A stretch of DNA of 64,000 nt. Origin: Mycobacterium sp. M26. Lineage in GTDB: Bacteria; Actinomycetota; Actinomycetes; Mycobacteriales; Mycobacteriaceae. The stretch covers positions 625,468-689,467 of the forward strand of contig NZ_LN929907.1 of assembly GCF_001494595.1 (NCBI RefSeq), written 5' to 3'. A program made the translations under genes and the position numbers. Positions 33,568 to 43,566 of this stretch are shown piece by piece. The notes beneath the pieces are model-generated. The model saw nothing but the letters and a program-made list of their open reading frames with translations. It searched no databases and was not told where the DNA came from. Positions within the stretch are counted from its first letter, which is position 1; each line of letters begins with the position of its first letter.

Positions 33568-33594
33568 GTAGAACACAGGGAGGAGGTGCCCACG

Positions 33595-34763
<1,169 letters not shown>

Positions 34764-34796
34764 CCCACCACCAAACCTCACGAAAGGAACACCGAA

Positions 34797-36176
34797 ATGA
34801 AGTTCAACCAGTACTACCTGGACTGCCTGTCCCACGCGTCCTACCTGATCGGCGACGAGACCACCGGCCGCGCCGTCGTGGTCGACCCGCAGCGCGATGT
34901 CTCCGAATACCTCGCTGACGCCAAGGAACTCGGCATGACGATCGAGCTCGTCATCGAGACCCACTTCCACGCCGACTTCCTGTCCGGGCACCTAGAACTG
35001 GCCAGGGCGACCGGCGCCAGGATCGTCTACTCCTCGGTCGCCGCGCCTGAGTTCGACTTCATGGGCGTGCAGGACGGACAGCGCTATTCGCTCGGCGATG
35101 TCCAGCTGGAGTTCCGGCACACCCCCGGCCACACCCCGGAGTCGCTGAGCATCGTGATCTACGAGCATGCCGACGACGAGCTGCCCTACGGGGTGCTGAC
35201 CGGCGACACGCTGTTCATCGGCGACGTGGGTCGCCCGGATCTGCTGGCCTCCATCGGCTTCACCCGTGAGGAGTTGGCCGACAAGCTCTACGACTCGCTG
35301 CACGACAAGCTGATGACCCTGCCCGACACCACCCGGGTGTACCCGGCCCACGGCGCCGGCTCCGCGTGCGGCAAGAACCTGTCGACCGAACTGTGGTCGA
35401 CGATGGGCGAACAGCGCCGGACCAACTACGCGCTGCGCGCCTCGGACAAGGCCACCTTCATGGAGATGGTCACCGAAGGACAGCCGCCCGCCCCGGGCTA
35501 CTTCGTCTACAACGCGATCCTCAACCGCAAGGACCGGGACCTGCTCGACGAGACCGAGATGCCCGAACCGATGACCTACGCACAGGTCAAGGACGCGATC
35601 GCCGCGGGCGCCATGCTGATCGACGGGCGTGCGCCCGAAGAGTTCGCCCTCGGCCACCTCACCTCGGCCATCAACATCGGCCTCGGCGGCCGCTATGCCG
35701 AATTCGCCGGCTCGGTGGTCAAGCCCGACGTGGACCTGGTGATCATGACCGAGCCGGGTCTGGAGCTGGAAGGCAAGAACCGTTTGGCCCGAATCGGTTT
35801 CGACCGCGTGATCGGGTACCTGGCGGACCCCTATCAGGTGATGCTGGACAACCAGGGTGACGTCGACGTGGCGTCGCGCCTGACCTCCAACGCCATGGGC
35901 GAGCGGATGGCCGACGTTCCGGAGTTGCAGATCGTCGATGTGCGCAACCCGGGCGAGGCCGCCGCCGGCATGATCCCCGGTGCCGTCAACATTCCGGTGG
36001 GTCAATTGCCGGACCGGGTGGGCGAACTCGACCCGCGCAAGCCCACCGTCGTGTACTGCGCCGGTGGCTACCGCTCCTCGGTGGCGGCCAGCCTGCTGCG
36101 CCAGCGCGGCTTCGCCGATGTCAGTGATGTCCTGGGCGGTTACAACGCCTGGGAAGAAGCAGTCCAGAACGCCTGA
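34797..36176 (+). CDS. CstB-like persulfide dioxygenase with two rhodanese domains
   Basis: 459 residues in three parts. Residues 1-235 are an ETHE1-type metallo-beta-lactamase fold with THFHADFLSGH, HTPGH, TGDTLF and YPAHG, the iron-binding set. About 255-350 is a rhodanese domain without catalytic Cys (VIMTEPG in its place). About 365-459 is an active rhodanese with C421 in VYCAGGYRSS. This is the S. aureus CstB layout (dioxygenase, pseudo-rhodanese, rhodanese), which oxidises persulfides and releases thiosulfate or sulfite. The ribosome site is GAAAGGA. The gene sits between cstR and sqr. Confidence 0.92.
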   Translation: MKFNQYYLDCLSHASYLIGDETTGRAVVVDPQRDVSEYLADAKELGMTIELVIETHFHADFLSGHLELARATGARIVYSSVAAPEFDFMGVQDGQRYSLGDVQLEFRHTPGHTPESLSIVIYEHADDELPYGVLTGDTLFIGDVGRPDLLASIGFTREELADKLYDSLHDKLMTLPDTTRVYPAHGAGSACGKNLSTELWSTMGEQRRTNYALRASDKATFMEMVTEGQPPAPGYFVYNAILNRKDRDLLDETEMPEPMTYAQVKDAIAAGAMLIDGRAPEEFALGHLTSAINIGLGGRYAEFAGSVVKPDVDLVIMTEPGLELEGKNRLARIGFDRVIGYLADPYQVMLDNQGDVDVASRLTSNAMGERMADVPELQIVDVRNPGEAAAGMIPGAVNIPVGQLPDRVGELDPRKPTVVYCAGGYRSSVAASLLRQRGFADVSDVLGGYNAWEEAVQNA

Positions 36177-36194
36177 GAGACAACGAGGTACATC

Positions 36195-37397
36195 ATGAGC
36201 ACGACAGCCAAACACCAGATCCTGATCGTCGGCGGCGGTACCGCCGGCATCACGGTGGCCGCCCGCATGCTGCGGATGGGCTATACCGACGTGGCGATCA
36301 TCGAACCGTCGGACAAGCACTACTACCAGCCGCTGTGGACCCTCGTCGGCGGCGGTCAGGCCAAGGCCGGTTCCACCGAGCGCTCCGAATCCTCGGTGAT
36401 GCCCAAGGGCGCCAGGTGGATTCGCCAGGCAGCCGAGAGTTTCGACCCGGCCAACAACACCGTGACCTGTTCGGATGGGTCCACCTACGGCTATGACGTC
36501 CTGGTGGTCGCTCCCGGCATCCAGCTCGACTGGCAGGCCACCGACGGCCTGGCGGAGACGCTGGGCGCCGGCGGGGTGTCGTCGAACTACCGGTTCGACC
36601 TCGCCCCCAAGACCTGGGAGTTCATCCGCGACACCCGGTCGGGCACCGCGGTGTTCACCATGCCCACCGGCGGGGTGAAATGCGCTGGCGCCGGACAGAA
36701 GATCGCCTATCTGGCGTCGGACTACTGGCGCAAGCAGGGTGTGCTCAAGGACATCGACGTCCATCTCGTCGTGCCCGGGCCGCGGATCTTCGGTATCCCC
36801 GGTATCGCCGACAGCCTGGACAAGGTGATCGCCGGCTACGGCATCACTCTGCACACCGAGTCGGAGCTGACGGCGGTCGACGCCGATGGGCGCAAGGTGA
36901 TGGTGTCGGCGGTCGGACCGAGCGGGAGCGACACGATGCTGCCCTACGACATGCTGCACGTCGTACCGCGCCAGTCGGCGCCGGACTGGATCAAGCGCAG
37001 CCCGCTGTCCACCGGCGACGCCGCCGGCTACGTCGAGGTGGACAAGTTCACCCTGCAGCATGTGCGCTACCCCAACGTGTTCGCCCTCGGTGACGTCGCG
37101 TCCTCACCCAACGCCAAGACCGGTGCAGCGGTGCGCAAGCAGGCGCCGGTGGTGGTGGAGAACATCGACGCCTTTATCGACGGACGCCCGTTGCGGGGCT
37201 CCTACGACGGGTACTCGTCGTGTCCGATCGTGACGTCCTCACACGACATGCTGCTGGCCGAGTTCGACTACGACTTGAACCTCACGCCGTCGTTCCCTGG
37301 CCTGGACCCGACCAAGCCGCACCGCGCGTATTGGTATCTCAAGAAGTACGGGCTGCCGTTCCTGTACTGGAACCTGATGCTCAAGGGTCTGGCCTGA
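36195..37397 (+). CDS. sqr: Sulfide:quinone oxidoreductase
   Basis: 400 residues, a flavoprotein. The FAD motif is ILIVGGGTAGITVAARM at the N-terminus, and a C-terminal NVFALGDVASSP closes the FAD site. Two Cys, C163 (GGVKCAGAG) and C343 (SSCPIVT), match the redox pair of the type II (mitochondrial SQOR-like) enzymes, which lack the third Cys of bacterial type I. It moves electrons from sulfide to menaquinone at the membrane and passes persulfide to the dioxygenase encoded 18 bp upstream. It is the last gene of the operon, with a strong hairpin after the stop. Confidence 0.92.
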   Translation: MSTTAKHQILIVGGGTAGITVAARMLRMGYTDVAIIEPSDKHYYQPLWTLVGGGQAKAGSTERSESSVMPKGARWIRQAAESFDPANNTVTCSDGSTYGYDVLVVAPGIQLDWQATDGLAETLGAGGVSSNYRFDLAPKTWEFIRDTRSGTAVFTMPTGGVKCAGAGQKIAYLASDYWRKQGVLKDIDVHLVVPGPRIFGIPGIADSLDKVIAGYGITLHTESELTAVDADGRKVMVSAVGPSGSDTMLPYDMLHVVPRQSAPDWIKRSPLSTGDAAGYVEVDKFTLQHVRYPNVFALGDVASSPNAKTGAAVRKQAPVVVENIDAFIDGRPLRGSYDGYSSCPIVTSSHDMLLAEFDYDLNLTPSFPGLDPTKPHRAYWYLKKYGLPFLYWNLMLKGLA

Positions 37398-37414
37398 GCA
37401 TCGCGGACATGACA

Positions 37415-37448
37415 CGGCCCGGGCTCGCAGATCGCGAGGCCCGGGCCG
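37415..37448. terminator. GC-rich hairpin between sqr and ptsH
   Basis: CGGCCCGGGCTCGC (37415-37428) pairs with GCGAGGCCCGGGCCG (37434-37448) with one bulged base and a short loop. It lies between convergent genes and is likely to terminate both. Confidence 0.75.
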
Positions 37449-37455
37449 AGTCAGG

Positions 37456-37713
37456 TCAGGCGTCGAGGTCCTTCTGAACCAGTTCGGCGATCGCCGCACA
37501 GGTGGCTTCGTCCTCGGAGGCCACCGTGACCTGGGCGCCGTTGCCGGCCCCCAGCGTCATGATCATCAGCGCCGACCCGGCGTCCACCGGCTCGCCACCC
37601 TCCAGTGACAGCGACACCGGAACACCGGCGTTGACGACGGCCTCGGAGATGATCGCCGCGGGCCGGGCGTGCAGTCCGATCGCCGAGCCGACGATGACGG
37701 TCTTGGTGTGCAT
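37456..37713 (-). CDS. ptsH: Phosphocarrier protein HPr
   Basis: 85 residues, normal HPr length. Phosphorylated His is H15 in GLHARPA; Ser near residue 47 (DAGSALM) stands where Firmicutes have the regulatory serine. It carries phosphate from enzyme I to the fructose EIIA domain in the cytoplasm. ATG 37713 is preceded by AAGGGGAG. It is 86 bp downstream of fruA on the same strand, and that gap holds a perfect GATGTT-N6-AACATC inverted repeat (37753-37770), so it may have its own promoter. Confidence 0.95.
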   Translation of the reverse strand: MHTKTVIVGSAIGLHARPAAIISEAVVNAGVPVSLSLEGGEPVDAGSALMIMTLGAGNGAQVTVASEDEATCAAIAELVQKDLDA

Positions 37714-37752
37714 GAACTCCCCTTCAGTTGGTGTCGAACTCGACGTTATGGA

Positions 37753-37770
37753 GATGTTTACTCGAACATC
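37753..37770. promoter_or_regulatory. Inverted repeat upstream of ptsH
   Basis: GATGTT (37753-37758) and AACATC (37765-37770) with a six-base spacer. The enclosed TGTTTACTC resembles TGTTTTACTCC in the fruR/ptsI promoter, so it may be a FruR site. Confidence 0.35.
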
Positions 37771-37799
37771 GACGCCGAGACGTCGGTTTGGGCGATCGG

Positions 37800-39949
37800 T
37801 TACGCGGCGGCCAGGGCGGCGTTGGCCTCCTGCTCGGCCTTCGGGTTGGCGAACTGCTTGGCGCCCACCACGGCCAGCGCACCAACCACGGTGCCGGCGG
37901 CCAGCGCCACCAGGAACCACAACAGGTTACCGATCGCGAAGAACACGAAGATGCCGCCGTGCGGGGCCTTCAAGGTGACGTCGAAGGCCATGATGAGCGC
38001 ACCGGTGACGGCACCGCCGGCCATCATCGACGGGATCACGCGCAGCGGGTCGGCCGCCGCGAACGGGATGGCCCCCTCGGAGATGAACGAGGCACCCAGC
38101 AGCCAGGCCGCGCGACCGTTCTCCCGCTCCGGCTCGCTGAACAGACCCGGGCGGATCGTGGTGGCCAGCGCCATCGCCAGGGGCGGCACCATACCGGCGG
38201 CCATCACCGCGGCCATGATGCGCAGCGAGGCGGGATCGGCGACGTTGAGTCCGGCGGTGGCGAACGCGTAGGCCGCCTTGTTGACCGGGCCACCGAGGTC
38301 GAAGCACATCATCAGGCCCAGGATCACACCGAGCAGGATCACCGAAGCACCGGTCAGGCTGTTGAGCCAGTTGGTCAGACCCGAGGTGATCGCGGCCAGC
38401 GGACGGCCCAGCAGGAAGAACATCGACAGGCCGACGATCAGCGACGCCAGCAGCGGGATGATGACCACCGGCATGAGTCCGCGGAACCATTGCGGCACCT
38501 TCCAGCCGCTGATCCACAGCGCGGCGAACCCGGCGATCAGGCCGCCGACGATACCGCCGATGAACCCGCCGCCCACGAACACCGCCACAGCGCCGGCAGT
38601 GAATCCCGGTGCGATACCGGGCCGGTCGGCGATGGCGAACGAGATGTAGCCGGCCAGCGCGGGCACCAGGAAGCCGAAGGCCAGCCCGCCGAGGGTGAAC
38701 AACACCGCGCCCAGGTACTGGGTGAACCCGCCTGCGGGCAGGTTGGTCAGCGAGTTGGTGGTGGCGATGATGTGGGCCAGCGAGTCGGTCTTGCCCTCCG
38801 GCTTGTTGGCGATGTCGTAGCCGGCGAACAAGAAGCCCAGTGCGATCAGCAGGCCGCCGGCCGCGACGAACGGGATCATGTAGCTGACACCAGTCAGCAG
38901 GATCTGGCGGGTGCGGGTGCCCCAGCCGACATTGCCGGACGGCGCACCGCTGCCGGCGGCCGAGGCGCTGCCCTCGACCTTGGCGGCGTTCGGATTATCC
39001 GATGCGGCAACAGCTTCGGAGATCATCACGTCCGGCTCATTGATTGCGCGCTTGACACCGGAGGCGATCACCGGCTTACCGGCGAAGCGCTGGCGGTCCT
39101 TGACCCCCACGTCGGTGGCGAAGATGACGGCGTCGGCGCCGGAGATGGTGGCTGCGTCCACCGGCGTGCTGCCCGAGGAACCCTGGGTCTCGACCACCAG
39201 GTTCACTCCGGCCCGTTCGGCGGCCAGCTTGAGCGCGTCGGCAGCCATGTAGGTGTGGGCGATACCGGTCGGGCACGCCGTGATCGCGACGATCGACTTC
39301 GCCTGTGCCGCAGCCGGTTTCGGGGCGGGTGTGGCTGCGGGAGCGGCGGCGCCGTCCGGGTTGACCACCCGTCGGCAGCCAGGTAGGTGTGGGCGATACC
39401 GGTCGGGCACGCCGTGATCGCGACGATCGACTTCGCCTGTGCCGCAGCCGGTTTCGGGGCGGGTGTGGCTGCGGGAGCGGCGGCGCCGTCCGGGTTGACC
39501 ACCCCGTCGACCAGGGCGACCACCTCGTCGGCCGAGCCGGCGGCGCGCAGCGAGGCGACGAAGTCCGGGCGGACCAGGGCACGGGCCAGGCTGGAGAGCA
39601 GCTTCATGTGCTCGGCACCCGCACCGTCCGGCGCGGCGATCAGGAAGACCAGGTCGGCCGGGCCGTCGGGTGCGCCGAAGTCGACCTTCGGCGACAGCCG
39701 GGCGAACCCGATCGACGGGCTGCCCACCGCGCCCGAGCGGCAGTGCGGGATGGCGATCCCACCCGGCAGGCCGGTGGCCGACTGGGCTTCGCGCGCCAGG
39801 GCCGCGGCTTTAAGGGCCTCGCGGTCGTTGACCCGCCCGCCGTCGGCGAGCAGACCGGCAAGCCGGTCGATGACCGATTCCTTGTCGGCGCCGGCATCGA
39901 CGTCGAGGAGCACCAGGTCGGTGCTGATGATGGACACGGGGTTCGTCAT
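37800..39949 (-). pseudogene. fruA: Fructose PTS EIIABC (FruA), frameshifted by a 134-bp tandem duplication
   Basis: From ATG 39949 the EIIA domain is intact (ATGLPGGIAIPHC, with the phospho-His in PHC). It is followed by an Ala/Pro linker and the EIIB start AITACPTGIAHTY. There a 134-bp unit is repeated (39237-39370, 39371-39504): ACPTGIAHTY occurs twice and the frame is lost between copies. Downstream the EIIB and the EIIC membrane domain (eight or so helices, with FDLGGPVNKAA) continue to TAA 37800. One copy alone restores a 671-residue FruA of normal domain order. As written, no full transporter can be made. The rest of the fructose operon is intact. Confidence 0.88.
39237..39504. repeat. 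134-bp tandem direct repeat inside fruA
   Basis: Copies 39237-39370 and 39371-39504 differ at one base: T 39248 and G 39382, 12 bp into the right-hand copy. 134 is not divisible by three, so the reading frame shifts. Confidence 0.95.
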
Positions 39950-39969
39950 GGGTTTTCTGCCTTCTCTGG

Positions 39970-40947
39970 CTAGGGACGGGCGGGATACGGGGCGATCGAC
40001 GTGACCACGACGTCGTCGAGGTCGATTTGCGCGGGGGAAGGTAGCGCCGACCCGGGCAGGGCGGCCGCGCCGCTGCCGTAGGCGACGGCCATCTGCAGTC
40101 GTTGCGGGGCCTGGGCACCGCCGACGTCGGCGCGCACATAGCCCGCGAGGGAGGAATCACCGGCGCCGACGGTGCTCCTGGGCTTGATCGGGGGAGGGGT
40201 GGCCAGCCAGCTGCCGGTCTCGTTGACCAGGACCGCACCTGCTGCACCCAGGGTGGCCAGCACGGTCTTGGCGCCGCGCTCGATGAGGCGGTGGGCGGCG
40301 TCGACGACAGGATCCGGATTGCCCTGGGCCAGAGCATCTTCCAGCGCCTGGGCATCGACTCCGGCCAATCCGGCCAGCTCCTCGGAGTTCGGCTTGATCA
40401 GGTCGGGGGCGGCCCGGTCGAAGCCGGCGGCCAGGGCGGCCAGCGGCGCATCGGAGGTGTCCACCGCGACCTTGCAGTCGAAGGCTTGTAGCTCGGCGAC
40501 CACGTCGGCATACCAGTACTCGGGCATCCCCGGGGGCAGCGAACCGGACAGCACCACCCAGTGGGCCGAGGCGGCGCGCTCCAGCACGGCCCGGGTCAGC
40601 GCGGCCAGTGCCTGCTCGTCGATCACCGCGCCGGGTTCGTTGATTTTCGTTGTGGTTCCGTCGGATTCGGTGATCGTCAGATTGGTGCGCACCGCACCGT
40701 CGATGGGCACCGCGTAGAACGGGACGCCGCTGGCGCGCAGCGCCGTGACGATCGGGTCGTGTTCGGCCGCCGGCAGCACGGCGACGGTGTCCAGTCCGGC
40801 CAGGGTCAGGGCCCGGGCGACGTTGACGCCCTTACCGCCCGGCTCGTTGGATACCGAACGCACCCGGTGCACCGCGCCGCGGACCAGCTCGGTGAGCAGT
40901 GTGACAGTGCGGTCGATACTCGGGTTGGGAGTGACGGTGACGATCAT
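39970..40947 (-). CDS. fruK: 1-phosphofructokinase
   Basis: 325 residues, PfkB family. The N-terminal VTPNPSIDRTV, the Gly-rich NEPGGKGVNVARAL and the C-terminal catalytic STVGAGDSSLAGY (base Asp in GAGDS) are all present. It phosphorylates fructose-1-phosphate, the product of the fructose PTS, to fructose-1,6-bisphosphate. The ATG overlaps the fruR stop by four bases and the stop is 20 bp from fruA, so fruR-fruK-fruA form one transcript. The gene is complete and would be cut off from PTS-derived substrate if fruA is truly broken. Confidence 0.94.
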   Translation of the reverse strand: MIVTVTPNPSIDRTVTLLTELVRGAVHRVRSVSNEPGGKGVNVARALTLAGLDTVAVLPAAEHDPIVTALRASGVPFYAVPIDGAVRTNLTITESDGTTTKINEPGAVIDEQALAALTRAVLERAASAHWVVLSGSLPPGMPEYWYADVVAELQAFDCKVAVDTSDAPLAALAAGFDRAAPDLIKPNSEELAGLAGVDAQALEDALAQGNPDPVVDAAHRLIERGAKTVLATLGAAGAVLVNETGSWLATPPPIKPRSTVGAGDSSLAGYVRADVGGAQAPQRLQMAVAYGSGAAALPGSALPSPAQIDLDDVVVTSIAPYPARP

Positions 40948-41723
40948 GCTTCCCCTCCTGCCAGCACGACCTCGACGCCGTGCTCGGACAACTGTTGCCG
41001 GTCGGCGGCGCTGATCTCGGCGTCGGTCACCAGGGCATCCACACTGTCGATGGGCGCGAAGCTGACGAACTCCTCGCGACCGACTTTCGATGAATCAGCC
41101 ACCACAACAACGTAATTCGCGCACCGAACCATGGCCCGCTTGACCGCGGCCTCGTCGCTGTCGGGAGTGGACAGGCCGTGCCGGACGCTGATGCCGTTGG
41201 TGCCGATGAACGCGATGTCGACCCGCAGGGTGTCCAGCGCGCGCAGCGCTTGTTCGCCGACGGCGGCCTGGGTCAGCCCGCGCACCCGGCCGCCCAGCAG
41301 CTGCAGGTTGATCGCCGGCATGGTTGCCAGCCGGGCGGCGATGGGCACCGAGTTGGTCACCACCACCAGTTCACGGTCGGGTGGCAGCATCCCGGCCACC
41401 CGCGCGGTGGTCGTGCCGGCATCGAACAGCACACTGGCTCCGGGCAGCGGCAGGAACTCGGTGGCGGCCCGGGCGATGGACTCCTTGTAATCGGCGCGGG
41501 TGACCTCGCGCTCGTCGACGCCGGGTTCCACCACGTGCAGGGCGCGAATCGGGACGGCGCCGCCGTGCACGCGGCGCACCAGGCCGGCGCGGTCCAGGGC
41601 AGCCAGGTCGCGGCGCACCGTCTCGGTGGTGACGTCGTAGGCCTGGGCCAATTCGGCGACCGACGCCCGACCCTGCGACAGCACCTGCGCCGCGATGGCC
41701 TGCTGACGTTCTTCCGCGTACAC
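40944..41723 (-). CDS. fruR: DeoR-family repressor of the fructose operon
   Basis: 259 residues. The N-terminal DeoR HTH is VAELAQAYDVTTETVRRDL, followed by the family signature LVRRVHGGAV. The sensor half has LFDAGTTTARVA and the sugar-phosphate-binding pattern of DeorC. It probably binds fructose-1-phosphate or fructose-1,6-bisphosphate and releases DNA. It is the first gene of the fruR-fruK-fruA unit and divergent from ptsI, so one set of sites between them could control both. Confidence 0.92.
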   Translation of the reverse strand: MYAEERQQAIAAQVLSQGRASVAELAQAYDVTTETVRRDLAALDRAGLVRRVHGGAVPIRALHVVEPGVDEREVTRADYKESIARAATEFLPLPGASVLFDAGTTTARVAGMLPPDRELVVVTNSVPIAARLATMPAINLQLLGGRVRGLTQAAVGEQALRALDTLRVDIAFIGTNGISVRHGLSTPDSDEAAVKRAMVRCANYVVVVADSSKVGREEFVSFAPIDSVDALVTDAEISAADRQQLSEHGVEVVLAGGEA

Positions 41724-41730
41724 GATTCTC

Positions 41731-41780
41731 CGTTTATGTGGGTTCTGAGCCGTGGTTTATGTTGCTTTGTGTTGTTTTAC
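41731..41780. promoter_or_regulatory. T/G-rich repeats in the fruR-ptsI divergent promoter
   Basis: GTTTATGTGGG, GTTTATGTTGC and TTTGTGTTGTTTTAC follow one another in an AT-rich stretch unlike its surroundings. They are the best candidates for FruR-binding half-sites between the two divergent genes. Confidence 0.45.
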
Positions 41781-41791
41781 TCCCGTTCGTG

Positions 41792-41819
41792 TTGACTTGT
41801 CAATGGTTTGTTGTAATCT
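41792..41819 (+). promoter_or_regulatory. SigA-type promoter of ptsI, likely leaderless
   Basis: TTGACT (41792-41797), 16-bp spacer, TAATCT (41814-41819). The ptsI ATG begins eight bases after the -10 box and has no ribosome site, so transcription probably starts at or beside the A of ATG. Confidence 0.65.
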
Positions 41820-41826
41820 GGTTCAC

Positions 41827-43530
41827 ATGTCAGCCTCTTCCCGGTCTGTTTCACTCGACGCCCCCTCCGGCGCTGTTCTGACTGGTGTCCCGGTGGTCCC
41901 GGGAGTCCGGTTTGCCCCGGTCATCCGGCCCGGTCGCCTGCCCGCGATCGACGATCTCGATCCCGGTGGTCAGATCGCCGACGATCAGCGTGAAGCCGAG
42001 GCGGCCCGGTTCACTACGGCGGCGGCCACGGTCGCCGAACGGCTGCGCGAGCGCGCCGCAGCCGCCACCGGATCGGCGTCGGAGGTGCTCGCGGCCACCG
42101 CGACACTGGCCCAGGACCGGGCCTGGCTGGGCGCGGCGGAGAAGCGGATCAAGGAAGGAATGCCCGCGGTGCGGGCCACCGCCGAGGCGGTCACCCAGTT
42201 CGTCGATCTGTTCACCCAGCTCGGCGGCCTGATGGCCGAGCGGGTCACCGACCTGCGCGATATCCGCGATCGGGTGGTTGCCGAGTTGAGCGGGCTGCCC
42301 GAGCCGGGCGTGCCCACGCCGGCGCAACCGTCGATCCTGTGCGCCGAAGACCTGGCTCCCGCCGACACCGCGGGTTTGGATCCCAGCCTGGTCGTCGGCT
42401 TGGCCACCACCCTGGGCGGCCCCACCAGCCACACCGCGATCATCGCCCGCCAGCTGGGCATCCCGTGCGTGGTCGCGGTCGGCGGTCTGGATGACGTGGC
42501 TCCGGGCACCCCGGTGCTGATCGACGGAACCCGCGGGACGGTCACCTTGTCCCCGGACCCCGCCGAAGCCGAAGCCGCCGTGGACGCCGCCGACGCGGCG
42601 ATCGCCGCGATGGCCGGCTGGGCGGGCCCGGGCGCGACCGCCGACGGTCATCCGGTCGCCATCCTGGCCAACGTCCAGGACGGGTCGGCCGCCCGCGCGG
42701 CGCGGGAGACCCCGGCCGAGGGCATCGGCCTGTTCCGCACCGAGCTGTGCTTCCTCAACCGCGACACCGAGCCGACCGTGGACGAGCAGGCCTCGATCTA
42801 CGGTGAGGTGCTCGACGCCTTCGCCGGCTGCAAGGTCGTGATCCGCACGCTGGATGCCGGCTCGGACAAGCCGCTGAAGTTCGTCGGCCACCCCGACGAG
42901 GCCAACCCGGCCCTCGGCGTCCGCGGAATCCGCATCGCCGCACTCAATCCCGAGGTGCTCGAGCGCCAGCTCGACGCCATCGCGGCGGCCGCCTCGAACT
43001 CCGGCAACGCGCCGTGGGTGATGGCTCCGATGATCGCCACCCCGGATGAGGCCAAACACTTCGCCGAGCGGGCGCGCGAGCGCAACCTGGTCCCGGGCGT
43101 GATGATCGAGGTGCCCGCGGCGGCACTGCTGGCCGACCGGATTCTCGAGCATGTCGAGTTTCTCTCGATCGGCACCAACGATCTGGCCCAGTACACGATG
43201 GCCGCCGACCGCATGTCGGCCGAGCTGGCCAAGCTGACCGACCCCTGGCAGCCCGGCGTCATCGCGCTGGTGGCGCACACCGCCAAAGCTGGTGCGGCGT
43301 CCGGCAAGCCGGTCGGGGTGTGTGGCGAGGCCGCCGCCGACCCGCTGCTGGCATGTGTCCTGACAGGCCTGGGTGTCACCTCGCTGTCGGCGGCCGCCGC
43401 TGCCGTCACCGGTGTCGGCGCCAAGCTGGCCTCGGTCACGCTGCAGCAGTGCCAGCAGGCGGCCGACGCCGTCCTGGGCACCGCCAGCGCCGCCGAGGCA
43501 CGGGCCGTTGCCCTGGAGTTCTTGGGCTGA
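41827..43530 (+). CDS. ptsI: PTS enzyme I
   Basis: 567 residues, normal length. Phosphorylated His is H202 in GGPTSHTAIIARQ; the PEP-binding barrel has ITPAEGIGLFRTE-type sequence (TPAEGIGLFRTELCFL) and the C-terminal catalytic Cys is about residue 499 in GVCGEAAADP. It takes phosphate from PEP and passes it to HPr. ATG 41827 is preferred to an in-frame upstream start (41752), since a good promoter sits directly before it and the upstream extension is Cys-rich and unlike enzyme I. It is divergent from fruR. Confidence 0.95.
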   Translation: MSASSRSVSLDAPSGAVLTGVPVVPGVRFAPVIRPGRLPAIDDLDPGGQIADDQREAEAARFTTAAATVAERLRERAAAATGSASEVLAATATLAQDRAWLGAAEKRIKEGMPAVRATAEAVTQFVDLFTQLGGLMAERVTDLRDIRDRVVAELSGLPEPGVPTPAQPSILCAEDLAPADTAGLDPSLVVGLATTLGGPTSHTAIIARQLGIPCVVAVGGLDDVAPGTPVLIDGTRGTVTLSPDPAEAEAAVDAADAAIAAMAGWAGPGATADGHPVAILANVQDGSAARAARETPAEGIGLFRTELCFLNRDTEPTVDEQASIYGEVLDAFAGCKVVIRTLDAGSDKPLKFVGHPDEANPALGVRGIRIAALNPEVLERQLDAIAAAASNSGNAPWVMAPMIATPDEAKHFAERARERNLVPGVMIEVPAAALLADRILEHVEFLSIGTNDLAQYTMAADRMSAELAKLTDPWQPGVIALVAHTAKAGAASGKPVGVCGEAAADPLLACVLTGLGVTSLSAAAAAVTGVGAKLASVTLQQCQQAADAVLGTASAAEARAVALEFLG

Positions 43531-43535
43531 CGGAA

Positions 43536-43559
43536 TTAATCGGACTGCGGTCCGGTTAA
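43536..43559. promoter_or_regulatory. 24-bp near-perfect palindrome before the pirin gene
   Basis: TTAATCGGAC (43536-43545), centre TGCG, GTCCGGTTAA (43550-43559): 9 of 10 pairs match. It lies five bases after the ptsI stop and eight before the pirin ATG. A TetR- or MarR-type operator controlling pirin is the simplest reading; a terminator hairpin for ptsI is the other. Confidence 0.5.
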
Positions 43560-43566
43560 GTCTGGC

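Noticed and set aside
37728..39386. Long plus-strand frame opposite fruA and the ptsH promoter
   Set aside because: Antisense shadow; the opposite strand has clear EIIB/EIIC sequence.
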